Source of the DNA: Prevotella sp. oral taxon 475
GTDB lineage: Bacteria > Bacteroidota > Bacteroidia > Bacteroidales > Bacteroidaceae
Length of the DNA stretch: 64,000 bases
Reading direction: 5' to 3'
Assembly: GCF_018127805.1 (NCBI RefSeq)
Contig: NZ_CP072334.1
Span: forward strand, 496,001-560,000
This document shows positions 18,915 through 27,532 of this stretch, piece after piece (position 1 is the first letter of the stretch; the number at the start of each line of letters is the position of its first letter). The notes beneath the pieces are model-generated. The model was not told the DNA's origin. It ran no database searches and saw only the letters and a program-made list of their open reading frames with translations. The position numbers and the translations under genes were made by a program.

Positions 18915-19807
18915 AGCTTCAGCTCTCCGTATAGGCCTATCTTCAAAAGTCCGTCGTTGTGTACGAAGACCTTGATGGCATAGACCTGATTGGCGCGTTC
19001 GTCGTCGGTGAGGATGGTTTTGGGCGTGAACTCGGCCCGATGGCTCACCCACACCACGCGTCCGGCGTAGCTTCTGCGTGCGCCGTCGCCGTAATCGGCA
19101 AATACCTTTACCTTTTGTCCCAGTCGCACTTGTGCGAGGTGGCGCGAGGTGATGTAAGCCCGGAGGAACATCTTTCTTGTGTCGGCCACTTTGAAGAGCG
19201 GTCTGCCGACGGTGGCCAATTCGCCCTGTTCGGCGTATTTCTCGAGCACCGTACCCGTGATGGGCGATGAGATGCGACATCGGCGCAACTGATCCGTCAC
19301 CTGCCGGCGTTGCATCTCGGCCCCGTTAGCCTCGCTCTCCAAGCTTCGCCGGCCCATCTCTAAGGTAGAGATTTGCGCCTCGAGCTGCCTACTCAGCACC
19401 GAAACGGCATTCTCGGCATCGTCCATCTGCTTGCGGGTGGCAGCTCCGTCGGCCAGCAGAGCAGCCGTTCGGGCTCGTTCGTGCTGCGCTTTGGCTAACT
19501 GTTGACGTGTGGCGGCGATCTGAACATCGAGGTGGGGTTGTCGCCGAACAATACTTTCTCGCGTGGCTCCTATCTGTTGGGCCTTGAGTTGTAGTTGAAC
19601 GGTATCTACGAGGCCCACCTGCTGACCGGCCACTACGCTGCGTCCTTCGTCGACATCGAGGGCGACGAGCCGACCGTTGGCTTCTGCCGAGACGGTCACC
19701 TCCGTGGCTTCGAAGATGCCGGTGGCATCGAATGCCGGCTGATGGGGGCCGCATGACACGAAGGCAAGGGCCAGAGCGACAGCGTTCATCATTCTTTGTT
19801 TCATCAT
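18911..19807 (-). CDS. HlyD/YbhG-family periplasmic adaptor, predicted lipoprotein
   Basis: This 298-residue membrane-fusion protein links the inner-membrane ABC pump to TolC. A lipobox (LAFVSC, Cys19) suggests membrane anchoring by lipid. The biotinyl-lipoyl-like halves are GIFEATEVTVSAEANGRLVA and ITGTVLEKYAEQGELATVG; between them lies a coiled-coil hairpin rich in Gln, Arg and Glu (about 75-170). The C-terminus has the beta-barrel region (TRKMFLRAYITSRHLAQVRL). It is cotranscribed with the ATPase (4-bp overlap). The gap to tolC upstream holds a 41-bp repeat array instead of a tight junction, which is odd within an operon. Confidence 0.9.
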   Translation of the reverse strand: MMKQRMMNAVALALAFVSCGPHQPAFDATGIFEATEVTVSAEANGRLVALDVDEGRSVVAGQQVGLVDTVQLQLKAQQIGATRESIVRRQPHLDVQIAATRQQLAKAQHERARTAALLADGAATRKQMDDAENAVSVLSRQLEAQISTLEMGRRSLESEANGAEMQRRQVTDQLRRCRISSPITGTVLEKYAEQGELATVGRPLFKVADTRKMFLRAYITSRHLAQVRLGQKVKVFADYGDGARRSYAGRVVWVSHRAEFTPKTILTDDERANQVYAIKVFVHNDGLLKIGLYGELKL

Positions 19808-19832
19808 CTATTGGTTTTATGGTTTTCGAAGC

Positions 19833-20014
19833 TTCCCAAGATTGGGAAGGCTTGTTTTCTTCTTTTTCGAGATTTCCCAAAGTTGGGAATAGCTGTTTGG
19901 GCTATTTCCAGGACTTCCCCATGTTGGGACGAGCTGTTTTTCTTCTTTTCGGGGTTTCCCAACGTTGGGAAAGGTTGTTTTTGTTATTTCCGAAGCGTCC
20001 CAAAGTTGGGACGT
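19833..20014. repeat. Five 41-bp repeats with TTCCCAA-NN-TTGGGAA cores, inside the efflux operon
   Basis: Cores start at 19833, 19874, 19915, 19956 and 19997, exactly 41 bp apart. Each core is an inverted repeat, for example TTCCCAAGATTGGGAA, and the linkers are T-rich on the plus strand. The array lies between tolC and hlyD, which face the same way, so it is probably transcribed. A second array of the same core family is at 34901. Confidence 0.95.
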
Positions 20015-20016
20015 TC

Positions 20017-21294
20017 TCATCGGCTCATTTCCAGCTCATACTGAGCCTGCAACCATTCAATTTCGTGTGTAGAACGGGCGATGCGGGCCGTGTTCTCGCG
20101 GGTAATCTCTTGGAGCAGACGATGGATGTCGATGGTGCCGTGAAGCAGTTGCGCCTCGGCAGCCCGTCTCACCCGTGTTCGAAGGGCGAGAATCTCATCG
20201 TCGGTCTGCATCCATCTTCTTCGGGCCTCGATGCGTTCGCGGTACTGAGTCTGCTCCAGTTGGTTGTTGAAGAAGAAGATCTGCCGTGCATTCTCGGCCT
20301 CGGCGCGTTGCACCTCTATTCGGCGCAGGTTGTTGCGCAAGGTATATGCACTGCCGATGCTCCACGAAAGGCGCACGCCCAGCAGAGCATTGAACGAGGG
20401 TCGGCGGCGCGTCATGTCATCGAAGAGGTTGAAACCGGGTCGCCCGTAGTAGCCCTGGGCAAACAGACCCAGTGTGGGCAGGAGCTGCGAGCGCAGACTT
20501 CGTTCTTGGGCATCGGCCAAACGCAACCGACGATCGATGAGAGCGAGCTCGGGACGAACAGTCTTGCCAGCGTCTTCCTCGATAGGAAGCGGCGGCTTTT
20601 CCAAACTGTCTATCTGCGCCACGCCGCAAAACAGAGCGAGCATCTTGCCCGTTGCGCGACGAAGGGAGAGGAGTTCGTCGCCCGTCTGAACAGCTCCGAG
20701 TCGTTCAACCCTTACCTGGTCTACGTCGCTCTGCATGGCCACGCCGCGCCGCAACATACGTTCGAGCCGATCTTCGTTGCTTTGGAGCAGTTGTTGCAGG
20801 TCGAGATTGAGGCGTATTCGCTCGTCCACCAGCAGCAAGGCGAAGAACAAATCTCTCACCCGCAACTGCACCTGGTAGAGGCCCACTTCGTTTTGTGCCG
20901 CCTCGACACTGGCCTCCCTCCGGGCCACATCGGCTCCTCGGGCCATCCGTTGTCCGTCCCACAACGTCTGGGTGACCTCCATTTGTAGGCGATACTGTTC
21001 CTTTGGCATCCCTTGAATACTGTAACCGCTCATCGAGAGCAACGTCTTCATCTGTTCGGGAAACTGCGCTGCGCGGTTTTGAATCGAGCCCTGTGCAGAC
21101 AGTTGCACCTGTGGCAGCCAGCCCTTCTTCACGTTGGCCACGGTATATTCGGCCCCACGGCGAATCAAGTCGTAGCGTTGGATGAGCGGATAATTCAGTC
21201 GTGCCATCTCTAAGCATTGGTTCAGCGAGGTCTGCGCCTTGCTTTCCGCCGCCCAGCCTGTCAGCAAAAGAAATATCAGAAAGAAGTCTCTCAT
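20017..21294 (-). CDS. TolC-family outer membrane efflux protein
   Basis: This 425-residue outer-membrane factor forms the exit duct of the pump. It has a signal peptide (MRDFFLIFLLLTGWAAESKA) and starts the mature part with LNQCLEMARLNYPLIQRYD, the usual first helix of the family. Two long helical halves follow (about 95-190 and 290-420) with duplicated structure, and LSWSIGSAYTLRNNLRRI marks the second barrel strand region. The ATG at 21294 is preferred over the TTG two codons upstream. It is first in the efflux operon, with a -7 box 26 bp upstream, and is divergent from the AraC gene. Confidence 0.9.
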   Translation of the reverse strand: MRDFFLIFLLLTGWAAESKAQTSLNQCLEMARLNYPLIQRYDLIRRGAEYTVANVKKGWLPQVQLSAQGSIQNRAAQFPEQMKTLLSMSGYSIQGMPKEQYRLQMEVTQTLWDGQRMARGADVARREASVEAAQNEVGLYQVQLRVRDLFFALLLVDERIRLNLDLQQLLQSNEDRLERMLRRGVAMQSDVDQVRVERLGAVQTGDELLSLRRATGKMLALFCGVAQIDSLEKPPLPIEEDAGKTVRPELALIDRRLRLADAQERSLRSQLLPTLGLFAQGYYGRPGFNLFDDMTRRRPSFNALLGVRLSWSIGSAYTLRNNLRRIEVQRAEAENARQIFFFNNQLEQTQYRERIEARRRWMQTDDEILALRTRVRRAAEAQLLHGTIDIHRLLQEITRENTARIARSTHEIEWLQAQYELEMSR

Positions 21295-21319
21295 TGTCAA
21301 TCGATTTTGTTTGATAAGG

Positions 21320-21327
21320 CAAAGGTA
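21320..21327 (-). promoter_or_regulatory. -7 box TACCTTTG for the efflux operon
   Basis: On the minus strand this reads TACCTTTG, 26 bp before the tolC ATG. It shares a 151-bp divergent gap with the AraC gene, a likely place for AraC-type operators. Confidence 0.65.
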
Positions 21328-21425
21328 GGCCGAAGATGTTGCAGGAGCATTATCTTTTGTGGCTGTAAAATGTTCTTTTGGTGCACAATTTCTCGCTTCC
21401 TCCGGCTCGATCTCCCCCTTTTCGT

Positions 21426-21433
21426 TATCTTTG
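21426..21433 (+). promoter_or_regulatory. -7 box TATCTTTG for the AraC-type regulator
   Basis: TATCTTTG matches TAnnTTTG. It is only 12 bp before the ATG at 21446, implying a very short leader. Confidence 0.6.
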
Positions 21434-21445
21434 CATCAAAAAATA

Positions 21446-22354
21446 ATGAGTATGACGGGCAGAGAAAAGGTGGAGACGCTCACCATCGAAGAGATCAGAA
21501 GCAGACTAAGCCACGAGGTAGACGAAGAAAGTCTGCCTGTCTTGATCGACGGACTGGCTGTCTTAGGCAAGGGTCGAAACCTCTTTGGCATAGCGGTGAA
21601 GACGAAAAGTCCGTATCGATTGCCGGGACTTCGCTTCGGATTGCTCACCCGAGGCTCGGTAGACCTGACGCTCAACCTTATCACCCGTCACGTCGAAGCC
21701 CCCTCGCTGGCGTTCTTCGGCGACGGTTCTATCCTTCAGCTCGAAGAGGTGGCCTCCGAAAGCGAGGTGCAGGGCATGATGGTTGAACCCAGTCTGCTTC
21801 AGCAAATCTTTCCCCACCAACCGCCCTCTGTCTTCAACGGTCAGCTGCAAGACTTCTTCGTGCCCGTAGAAACCGACCGACGCGAGCAGATAGAGTGCCT
21901 CTTTCGCGCCCTTTCTCTCACGGTGAACGAAGCCGTTTACAACCGCGAGGTGGCACAGCATCTCATCGCCGCCCTGGTGCATGCCTACAGCGAGGCCTAC
22001 GAGGTGCAAGCCGACAAACCGCAAAATGCTTGTACGCGCGAGCGGGAACTCTTCAATCGGTTCATCCACTTGGTCAACGAGCATGGCAAACGCCAACACA
22101 CCCTCGACTTTTATGCCGACCGTCTCTGTATCACTCAGCGTTATTTGAGCAGGGTGGTGCAACAGGTGAGCGACGTACATGCCAAGGAATGGATCGACCG
22201 AGCCCTGATCACCGAGGCGAAAGTGATGTTGAAACACAGCAGTAGGCCCGTTGCTGCCATTGCCGAAGAACTGCATTTTGCCAATCCCAGCTTTTTCAAT
22301 AAGTTTTTCAAGCGGCTTGTCGGTGTTACGCCCAACGCCTTTCGGAATGGTTGA
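21446..22354 (+). CDS. AraC-family transcriptional regulator
   Basis: This 302-residue protein has an N-terminal sensing domain of cupin type (about 20-160) and a C-terminal AraC double helix-turn-helix (about 205-300). The DNA-binding part shows LDFYADRLCITQRYLSRVVQ, KEWIDRALITEAKVML and the family end motif ELHFANPSFFNKFFKR followed by VGVTPNAFR. It is divergent from the tolC-led efflux operon across 151 bp and probably controls it in response to a ligand; this is inferred from position. I chose the ATG at 21446 because the -7 box lies just upstream and the longer frame has no conserved start. A strong terminator follows. Confidence 0.88.
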   Translation: MSMTGREKVETLTIEEIRSRLSHEVDEESLPVLIDGLAVLGKGRNLFGIAVKTKSPYRLPGLRFGLLTRGSVDLTLNLITRHVEAPSLAFFGDGSILQLEEVASESEVQGMMVEPSLLQQIFPHQPPSVFNGQLQDFFVPVETDRREQIECLFRALSLTVNEAVYNREVAQHLIAALVHAYSEAYEVQADKPQNACTRERELFNRFIHLVNEHGKRQHTLDFYADRLCITQRYLSRVVQQVSDVHAKEWIDRALITEAKVMLKHSSRPVAAIAEELHFANPSFFNKFFKRLVGVTPNAFRNG

Positions 22355-22388
22355 AAACCTCTGTTCCGTTTCCGGAAACAAGAACATC

Positions 22389-22433
22389 AAGAAGCCACCC
22401 CACAAAATACGACATGTTGTGGGGTGGCTTCTT
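22389..22433 (+). terminator. Strong terminator between araC-type gene and glutaminyl cyclase gene
   Basis: Perfect 17-bp arms (22389-22405 and 22417-22433), GC-rich in the middle, with an 11-base loop and a short T-rich tail. It lies between convergent genes and may serve both. Confidence 0.85.
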
Positions 22434-22511
22434 TTCTGCGTTATCAGAGAGGAACCTTTCTGATTTCTTCAAGTAGGAGAGGCACTCTCGCTGTGAAGAG
22501 GGAGAGCGAGT

Positions 22512-23528
22512 TTATTTTTCGGTGAAGAGTGTCTGTATCACCGTCTGTCCAACAGCCTTCAGTGTGTGGCGATCGATGTGCTCAAGGTTATCGTCGAGCG
22601 TGTGCCAGGTGGGCCCGAAGGAGCTCTGAGTGCAGTCGGGATAAAAGGCAATCAGGTCGATTGTGGGGATGTTGGCGATGCGATTGAGGGGAACATGATC
22701 GTCGGTTATCATTCCACCGTCGGCCTTGGGAAAGTAACTGCCGAAGCCTGCAGCACGAGCGGCCCGCCACACCTTCTTGACAATCTCGGGAGCAAACTGC
22801 ATCGAGAACCCTTCGCGGTAGAATCGGGCTCCTTGTCCACCCACCATGTCGAGCAGAATGCCGTAGCGCGCTTCGTAGCCTGCGGGCAGATGGGCGGCAA
22901 AATATTGCGCCCCTAAGGCCCAGGTATCTTCGCTATCCTGGCTATTAGCCCACTGTGGCGTGCCCCAGTCTTCGGCATCAAGACACACAAAGTCTACGCC
23001 GATCGTCAATCCGCCCGAGAGATGCAACTGTCGGGCGATCTCCAGCATCACGGCCACACCGCTGGCACCATCGTTGGCCCCGTCGATGGGTTTGCGCCAG
23101 TGAGTGCTATCGGGATCGTTGTCGGCCCAAGGGCGTGTGTCCCAGTGGGCGCAGAGCAGGATTCGGGTAGTGGCGGCAGGCCGATAGCGGGCAATGATGT
23201 TGCGACTGTTCAGCATCGTGCCGTCGTAGCCACGCAGACGGGCATGCTGACTGCTGACTTCGCAGCCATACTCGCTGAACTTTCGCGCTATCCAATCGCC
23301 GCAACGGTCGTGCGCCGACGTGTTCATCGCCCGCGGACCGAAAGCGCATTGCGCTCCGACGAAGGCATAAGCCGAATCGGCATCAAAGCTGGGGCCTACG
23401 GGATGGAGCCGTTCGGCGGCGGCTTCGGCCTCTTCGGCAGACCGATCGGCAGGCGACAGCCATCCCATGGCAAAGGCTACGACAAGGGCAAGGAGAATCA
23501 TGAGGAAGAGAAGGATGAGTTTTTTCAT
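22512..23528 (-). CDS. M28-family zinc enzyme, probably glutaminyl-peptide cyclotransferase
   Basis: This 338-residue protein has an N-terminal hydrophobic anchor (MKKLILLFLMILLALVVAFA). The M28 fold shows AHWDTRPWAD (His128, Asp130), DGANDGASG (Asp153), DAEDWG (Glu186) and a C-terminal GPTWHTLDD His. The pattern fits the type II glutaminyl cyclases of Bacteroidetes, in which only one zinc is kept, rather than two-zinc aminopeptidases. Such enzymes convert N-terminal Gln to pyroglutamate on proteins crossing the inner membrane and are needed in Porphyromonas and relatives because signal peptidase often leaves Gln at +1. Several secreted proteins here have AQ or Q after the signal peptide, which fits. 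Cyclase over peptidase is an inference. Confidence 0.82.
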   Translation of the reverse strand: MKKLILLFLMILLALVVAFAMGWLSPADRSAEEAEAAAERLHPVGPSFDADSAYAFVGAQCAFGPRAMNTSAHDRCGDWIARKFSEYGCEVSSQHARLRGYDGTMLNSRNIIARYRPAATTRILLCAHWDTRPWADNDPDSTHWRKPIDGANDGASGVAVMLEIARQLHLSGGLTIGVDFVCLDAEDWGTPQWANSQDSEDTWALGAQYFAAHLPAGYEARYGILLDMVGGQGARFYREGFSMQFAPEIVKKVWRAARAAGFGSYFPKADGGMITDDHVPLNRIANIPTIDLIAFYPDCTQSSFGPTWHTLDDNLEHIDRHTLKAVGQTVIQTLFTEK

Positions 23529-23567
23529 TTTCTTGGGTGAATGTTGTGTGATGAGCGGGAGGAAGAA

Positions 23568-25403
23568 TCAGGCGGTGGTGCAGGCTGCTTGTTCCTGCAC
23601 TTGGCGCATCACGCGCAGCCAATTGCCGCCCCAGATGCGCTCGATGTCGGCCTCGCTGTATCGGCGGCGCAGCAGTTGAAGGGTGAAGTTGATGAGTTCG
23701 GAGGCATCGGCCAGGCCTCGCACGCCGCCATCGCCGTCGAAATCGGTCCCCAACCCCACGTGTTCGATTCCCATCACATGGATGGCGTGCTCGAGATGGG
23801 CCATGGCATCAAGGATACAGGCCTCGCCCTGCGTGCGAAGGAAGCCATGGTAGAGTGTGATATGTGCCACCCCACCTTTCGAAGCCAGCGCGCGCAGCTG
23901 GTCGTCGGTGAGATTGCGTGGAACGTCGCACAGAGCTTTGCAGTTGCTGTGACTGCAAACGATGGGCAACCGGCTGATGTCGAGGGCATCGTAAAAACTT
24001 TTTTCGCCGCCATGACTCAGGTCTACCATGATGCCGCAACGATTCATTTCGGCGATAACCTCAGCCCCGAAGCGGCTCACACCGTTGTGTGTGTGGTTGC
24101 CGCGAGCACTGTCGCAGAGATCGTTATCGCCGTTGTGGCAGAGCGTGATGTAGGTGATGCCGCGGCGGGCGAAGTGAGAAACATTGGCCAGGTCGTGTTC
24201 CAGGGCCAGTCCGTTCTCGATTCCCAGAACGATACTCTTCCGTCCCGCGCGTTTGTTGGCCGCAAGTTGTTCGGGCGTTCGAGCCAAAGCCACATAGGCA
24301 GCGTTGGCTTTCACGATGTCTTCTATCTTGTCGAAAATAAGATCGGCATAGGCTTTGGGACCGGCCACGTCGAAAGCTACCTTCTCGCAGAAGGACTCTC
24401 CGGCTTTGGGTTGCGGCAGATAGGCCACCATCGTGGTGGCATCCAGGCGTCCTTCGGTCATCTTGTGGAGGTCGACCAGCAAGCGTGGGTCGCGGCGGTC
24501 GAAGTGAACGTCGAGCGGAAAGAACATCGGCGTGTCGCAATGGGTGTCGAGCGTGAGAATGCGACTGTGCAACTGCTTGGCGCGGGCAAAGAGGCGGGCC
24601 TGCTCTACCAGCCATGTGAAGAGCGGAAGACCCTGCTGGCCCATCCACTCCGGGTGCCACTGAACGCCGAGAAGAGGCTTGCACTCGGTACTCTCCATGG
24701 CCTCGGGCACGCCGTCTGCCGAGGCTGCGGTGAACCGAAACCGATCGCCCGTGCGGCAGACGGCCTGGTGGTGGAAGGAGTTGACAAAGAGCCGGTCGGT
24801 CCCGTAGAGGTCGTGTAGGAGCGATGTAGGGTCGAGATGCACCGTGTGGGTGGCGTGATGGCGCGGCGCATCCTGTGAATGTCGCACCAAAGAGGTCGGC
24901 TCTGTGGGGAGAATCCCACGAAGAAGGGTGGCCGAGAGTTGGCTGCGTGCGTCCTGGGTGAGTGTCTCTTCGATGTCCTGAGCCACCTCTCCGCCCAATG
25001 CCATGGCCAGTGTTTGCATGCCACGGCAGATACCCAACATCGGGATCTGCCGGTGATAGGCCAATCGGGTGAGGAGAAGTTCGGGCAAATCGCGCTCCGA
25101 ATTGATGCCGTGCAGTTTGGGAGAAGGTTCTGCTCCGCCCCAAAGCGGATTATAATCGGCTCCGCCCGTGAGCACCAATGCATCGAGAGATTCGAGCGTG
25201 CGGAGAAGAACAGCCGTGTCGGCAATGGGTGGAAGGAGCACGGGTGTGCCCCCGGCATCCACAATTTGGCGGTAATACCGGTCGAGAAGCAAGGCCCGAC
25301 CGTCGTCGTAGTTGGCCGTCAGACCGATCAACGGCCGATTGTCGGCCGGCGGATAAGCGGCGTAAATTTGGTCGAGATGCGACTGTAAATCGAATTCGTT
25401 CAT
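23568..25403 (-). CDS. Fusion of a class I glutamine-amidotransferase-like hydrolase (C26) and membrane dipeptidase (M19)
   Basis: This 611-residue protein joins two hydrolases. Residues about 20-270 are a PuuD-like gamma-glutamyl hydrolase: TGGADYNP, MLGICRGMQ with nucleophile Cys126, and GVQWHPEWM with His250 and Glu252. Residues about 282-605 are an M19 renal-dipeptidase-type zinc enzyme: LDTHCDTP (His288, Asp290), VLGIENGLAL, DLSHGGEKS, CSHSNC and GLGTDFDGDGG. Each part looks complete. There is no signal peptide, so it probably acts in the cytoplasm. Together they could split gamma-glutamyl bonds and then the resulting dipeptide, for instance in glutathione, gamma-glutamyl peptide or muropeptide breakdown; the substrate is not known from sequence. 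The glutaminyl cyclase gene follows 39 bp downstream. Confidence 0.88.
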   Translation of the reverse strand: MNEFDLQSHLDQIYAAYPPADNRPLIGLTANYDDGRALLLDRYYRQIVDAGGTPVLLPPIADTAVLLRTLESLDALVLTGGADYNPLWGGAEPSPKLHGINSERDLPELLLTRLAYHRQIPMLGICRGMQTLAMALGGEVAQDIEETLTQDARSQLSATLLRGILPTEPTSLVRHSQDAPRHHATHTVHLDPTSLLHDLYGTDRLFVNSFHHQAVCRTGDRFRFTAASADGVPEAMESTECKPLLGVQWHPEWMGQQGLPLFTWLVEQARLFARAKQLHSRILTLDTHCDTPMFFPLDVHFDRRDPRLLVDLHKMTEGRLDATTMVAYLPQPKAGESFCEKVAFDVAGPKAYADLIFDKIEDIVKANAAYVALARTPEQLAANKRAGRKSIVLGIENGLALEHDLANVSHFARRGITYITLCHNGDNDLCDSARGNHTHNGVSRFGAEVIAEMNRCGIMVDLSHGGEKSFYDALDISRLPIVCSHSNCKALCDVPRNLTDDQLRALASKGGVAHITLYHGFLRTQGEACILDAMAHLEHAIHVMGIEHVGLGTDFDGDGGVRGLADASELINFTLQLLRRRYSEADIERIWGGNWLRVMRQVQEQAACTTA

Positions 25404-25526
25404 TTCTTATGGATCGTTTGGAGTAAGACACCCCGATGGGGCTTTCCGGATTTCGGGGCAGGAAAGGCAGGCTCTTTTTCTTGTCTTTCCATCTTCTTGA
25501 GAATCATGCGGTTACAAAGTCGTCTG

Positions 25527-25608
25527 CAAAAGCTAAGAAAACGCCTTACAAAAGCTAAGAAAACGCAATGCAAAAGCTAAGAGATGGCGGGGCAAAAGCT
25601 AAGAGATG
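25527..25608. repeat. Four 22-bp repeats, CAAAAGCTAAG theme
   Basis: CAAAAGCTAAG (ACAAAAGCTAAG in the second) starts at 25527, 25549, 25571 and 25593, exactly 22 bp apart. The first two units continue AAAACG and the last two AGATG. It fills the gap between the dipeptidase fusion and the Lrp gene; no gene is credible there. Confidence 0.92.
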
Positions 25609-25723
25609 AAGATGCGGAAGAGGTGGATGCAGGAGAGGAAGGCTCTCTTTCCGCCTCTCAGGAGGAGCGTTTTCGGCATTCGTTCTTTCTAAAAGAGCCT
25701 CTCGCCAACGGGGTGAACAGATG

Positions 25724-26194
25724 TCAGGAGTTGGCGTCCGGGTCGACGAGAATCTCTCGTTTGATGCTTTGTTCCAACGAGATGAGCGTCTCGGTGGAGA
25801 CTACGCCCGGGATGGTTTGAAGCTGATTGTTGAGCAAGTCCATCAGTTGTTCGTTGTCTTTGGCGTACAATTTGATGAGCATCGTGTACGAACCGGTGGT
25901 GAAATGGCACTCCACGATTTCGGGAATCTTCTCCAGTCGGGTCACCACATCTTTATACATGCTTCCGCGTTCAAGGTTCAGACCGATGTAGGTGCAAGTG
26001 CTGTAACCCAAACTCTTGGGGTTTACGTCGAATCGGCTCCCCGTGATCACGCCATTTTCGATGAGATGCTGCACGCGCTGATGGATGGCGGCCCGCGAAA
26101 CGCCGCATTCGGCTGCTACATCTTTAAACGGGATGCGTGCGTTTTGCGACAAGATGTTCAAGATTTTCTTGTCAAGACTGTCTATTTTATCCAT
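25724..26194 (-). CDS. Lrp/AsnC-family transcriptional regulator
   Basis: This 156-residue protein is of typical Lrp length. The N-terminal helix-turn-helix reads LDKKILNILSQNARIPFKDV and AECGVSRAAIHQRVQHL; the C-terminal RAM ligand-binding domain runs from about residue 65 (STCTYIGLNLERG) with VECHFTTGSYTMLIKLYA and LNNQLQTIPGVVSTETLI. Such regulators sense amino acids and form octamers that wrap DNA. It has its own -7 box. Its target cannot be told; the adjacent peptidase fusion is a candidate. Confidence 0.93.
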   Translation of the reverse strand: MDKIDSLDKKILNILSQNARIPFKDVAAECGVSRAAIHQRVQHLIENGVITGSRFDVNPKSLGYSTCTYIGLNLERGSMYKDVVTRLEKIPEIVECHFTTGSYTMLIKLYAKDNEQLMDLLNNQLQTIPGVVSTETLISLEQSIKREILVDPDANS

Positions 26195-26249
26195 GTTTTG
26201 TCTTTTTAGAATTTACCTTTTCTATATCGTAAGGTTTACAATTTGAAAG

Positions 26250-26257
26250 CAAAAGTA
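26250..26257 (-). promoter_or_regulatory. -7 box TACTTTTG for the Lrp gene
   Basis: On the minus strand this reads TACTTTTG, 56 bp before the Lrp ATG. The rest of 26258-26400 is AT-rich and shows nothing else that I can support. Confidence 0.6.
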
Positions 26258-26402
26258 GGTATTAAAAATGATACGAACAACAAAAAGATAGGAAAATCGC
26301 TCTTTCTTCTGACAATAAGGCATCAAAGAGATAGAAAAATGCGGTGGGTCATGGATCGTTGTTTCGCAAACAAACTCCGGTTTTCTTCTTCGAAAAAGGC
26401 AG

Positions 26403-26462
26403 AAAAAAGCGATGGCGTTGCACCCTTTCTTTCATCAAAAGATGGGGGAAACAACGCCATCG
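26403..26462 (-). terminator. Terminator of the FKBP cluster
   Basis: Arms CGATGGCGTTG (26410-26420) and CAACGCCATCG (26452-26462) are perfect. On the minus strand the stem is followed by CTTTTTTCT. It lies about 100 bp past the last FKBP stop. A second weaker GCGGG/CCCGC hairpin lies at about 26473-26515. Confidence 0.72.
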
Positions 26463-26560
26463 GGGCTGTGTCGCGGGCTTTTCTGGCTTCTCGTTAGTGA
26501 AGAAACCCGCTTTGTTTTAAGGTTGGTGGCTTGTCTTCATAGGGAAGATGCCCGCAGATC

Positions 26561-27532
26561 TTATTTCTTTTTGCGGGGCGAAGCTTTCTTCACAACCTTG
26601 TTTGCAGGGGCTTTCGTCTCGGGTGCGTTCTGCACTTCGGGCATGGAAGGCTTGAAGCTGATCAGTTCGACGGTGAAAATCAGTGTTGAGAAAGGCTTGA
26701 TTTGTCCGGTCTGATGCTGTCCGTAGGCCAGTTCCTGCGGGATGTAGAGTTCCCATTTGCTGCCGACAGGCATCAATTGTAGCGCCTCTGTCCAGCCCTG
26801 TATCACCTTATCGCAACGGAAAGAAGACGTGTCGGGGTTGCGTTTGTAGCTGCTGTCGAAGATGGTTCCATCGATAAGCTTGCCTTCATACTTCACAACG
26901 GCTTCGTCGGTGGCCTTCGGTTTCTCGCCCGTTCCGGCTACCAACACTTTGTATTGCAGTCCGCTGGGCAGTGTCACCACGCCTTCTTTCTTGGCATTGT
27001 CGGCCAACCACTGCACGTTCGCGTTCTTATAAGCCGTTACAACAGCTTCTTTCACTTCCTGGCGACGATTCTCGAAGAACTTCTGTGCAGCCGAATCGGT
27101 GTAGACGCTGTTGTCTTTTTGCAGGGCGGCAATAAAACCCCGATTGAAGAATTCGGCCGAAATGGAGTCTTTCGTACCCTCTAAACCATCCTGTACCGAG
27201 GGTAGGATGCGCTGTTGCGCCATGCCGGCAATCTGCATTCCGGCCATGTAGGCAACGAAAGCGGGATCTTGCTGGCTCTCCATCGCCTTTTGATAGCCGC
27301 GCACAAACGATTCGAGATAGGCCGTATCCACCTTGTACTGCTGCTGAATGAAAGGAATCAGCCCTTGTGTGGCGGTCTTTCCGGCGGCATAGCTCATCGA
27401 GTCGGACGAGGTTTTCAACACTGTGGCAGCGGGTTGCACTGCCTGTTTGGTCTCTTTCTTCTTTCCTGCCATGGCAGAAAATAAAGAAGCACTCGCCATG
27501 AAGACGAGTGCTAAGGTCATTGTCTTTTTCAT
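26561..27532 (-). CDS. FKBP-type peptidyl-prolyl isomerase, exported, basic C-terminal tail
   Basis: This 323-residue protein has a signal peptide (MTLALVFMASASLFSAMA) and the FkpA/Mip layout: a helical dimerisation half (about 35-200, with SMSYAAGKTATQGLIPFIQQ) and a C-terminal FKBP domain (TLPSGLQYKVLVAGTG, YEGKLIDGTIFDSSY, ELAYGQHQTGQIKPFSTLIF). It catalyses proline cis-trans isomerisation and assists periplasmic folding. The last residues are Lys- and Ala-rich (KAPANKVVKKASPRKKK). Its ATG overlaps the stop of the preceding paralogue by one base (TAATG), so translation is coupled. I used the ATG at 27532, not the longer frame that overlaps the neighbour. Confidence 0.9.
   Translation of the reverse strand: MKKTMTLALVFMASASLFSAMAGKKKETKQAVQPAATVLKTSSDSMSYAAGKTATQGLIPFIQQQYKVDTAYLESFVRGYQKAMESQQDPAFVAYMAGMQIAGMAQQRILPSVQDGLEGTKDSISAEFFNRGFIAALQKDNSVYTDSAAQKFFENRRQEVKEAVVTAYKNANVQWLADNAKKEGVVTLPSGLQYKVLVAGTGEKPKATDEAVVKYEGKLIDGTIFDSSYKRNPDTSSFRCDKVIQGWTEALQLMPVGSKWELYIPQELAYGQHQTGQIKPFSTLIFTVELISFKPSMPEVQNAPETKAPANKVVKKASPRKKK

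Noticed and set aside
19817..20020. Minus-strand frames over the TTCCCAA arrays (also 34764-35071)
   Set aside because: Translated repeat sequence with no start signal or family.
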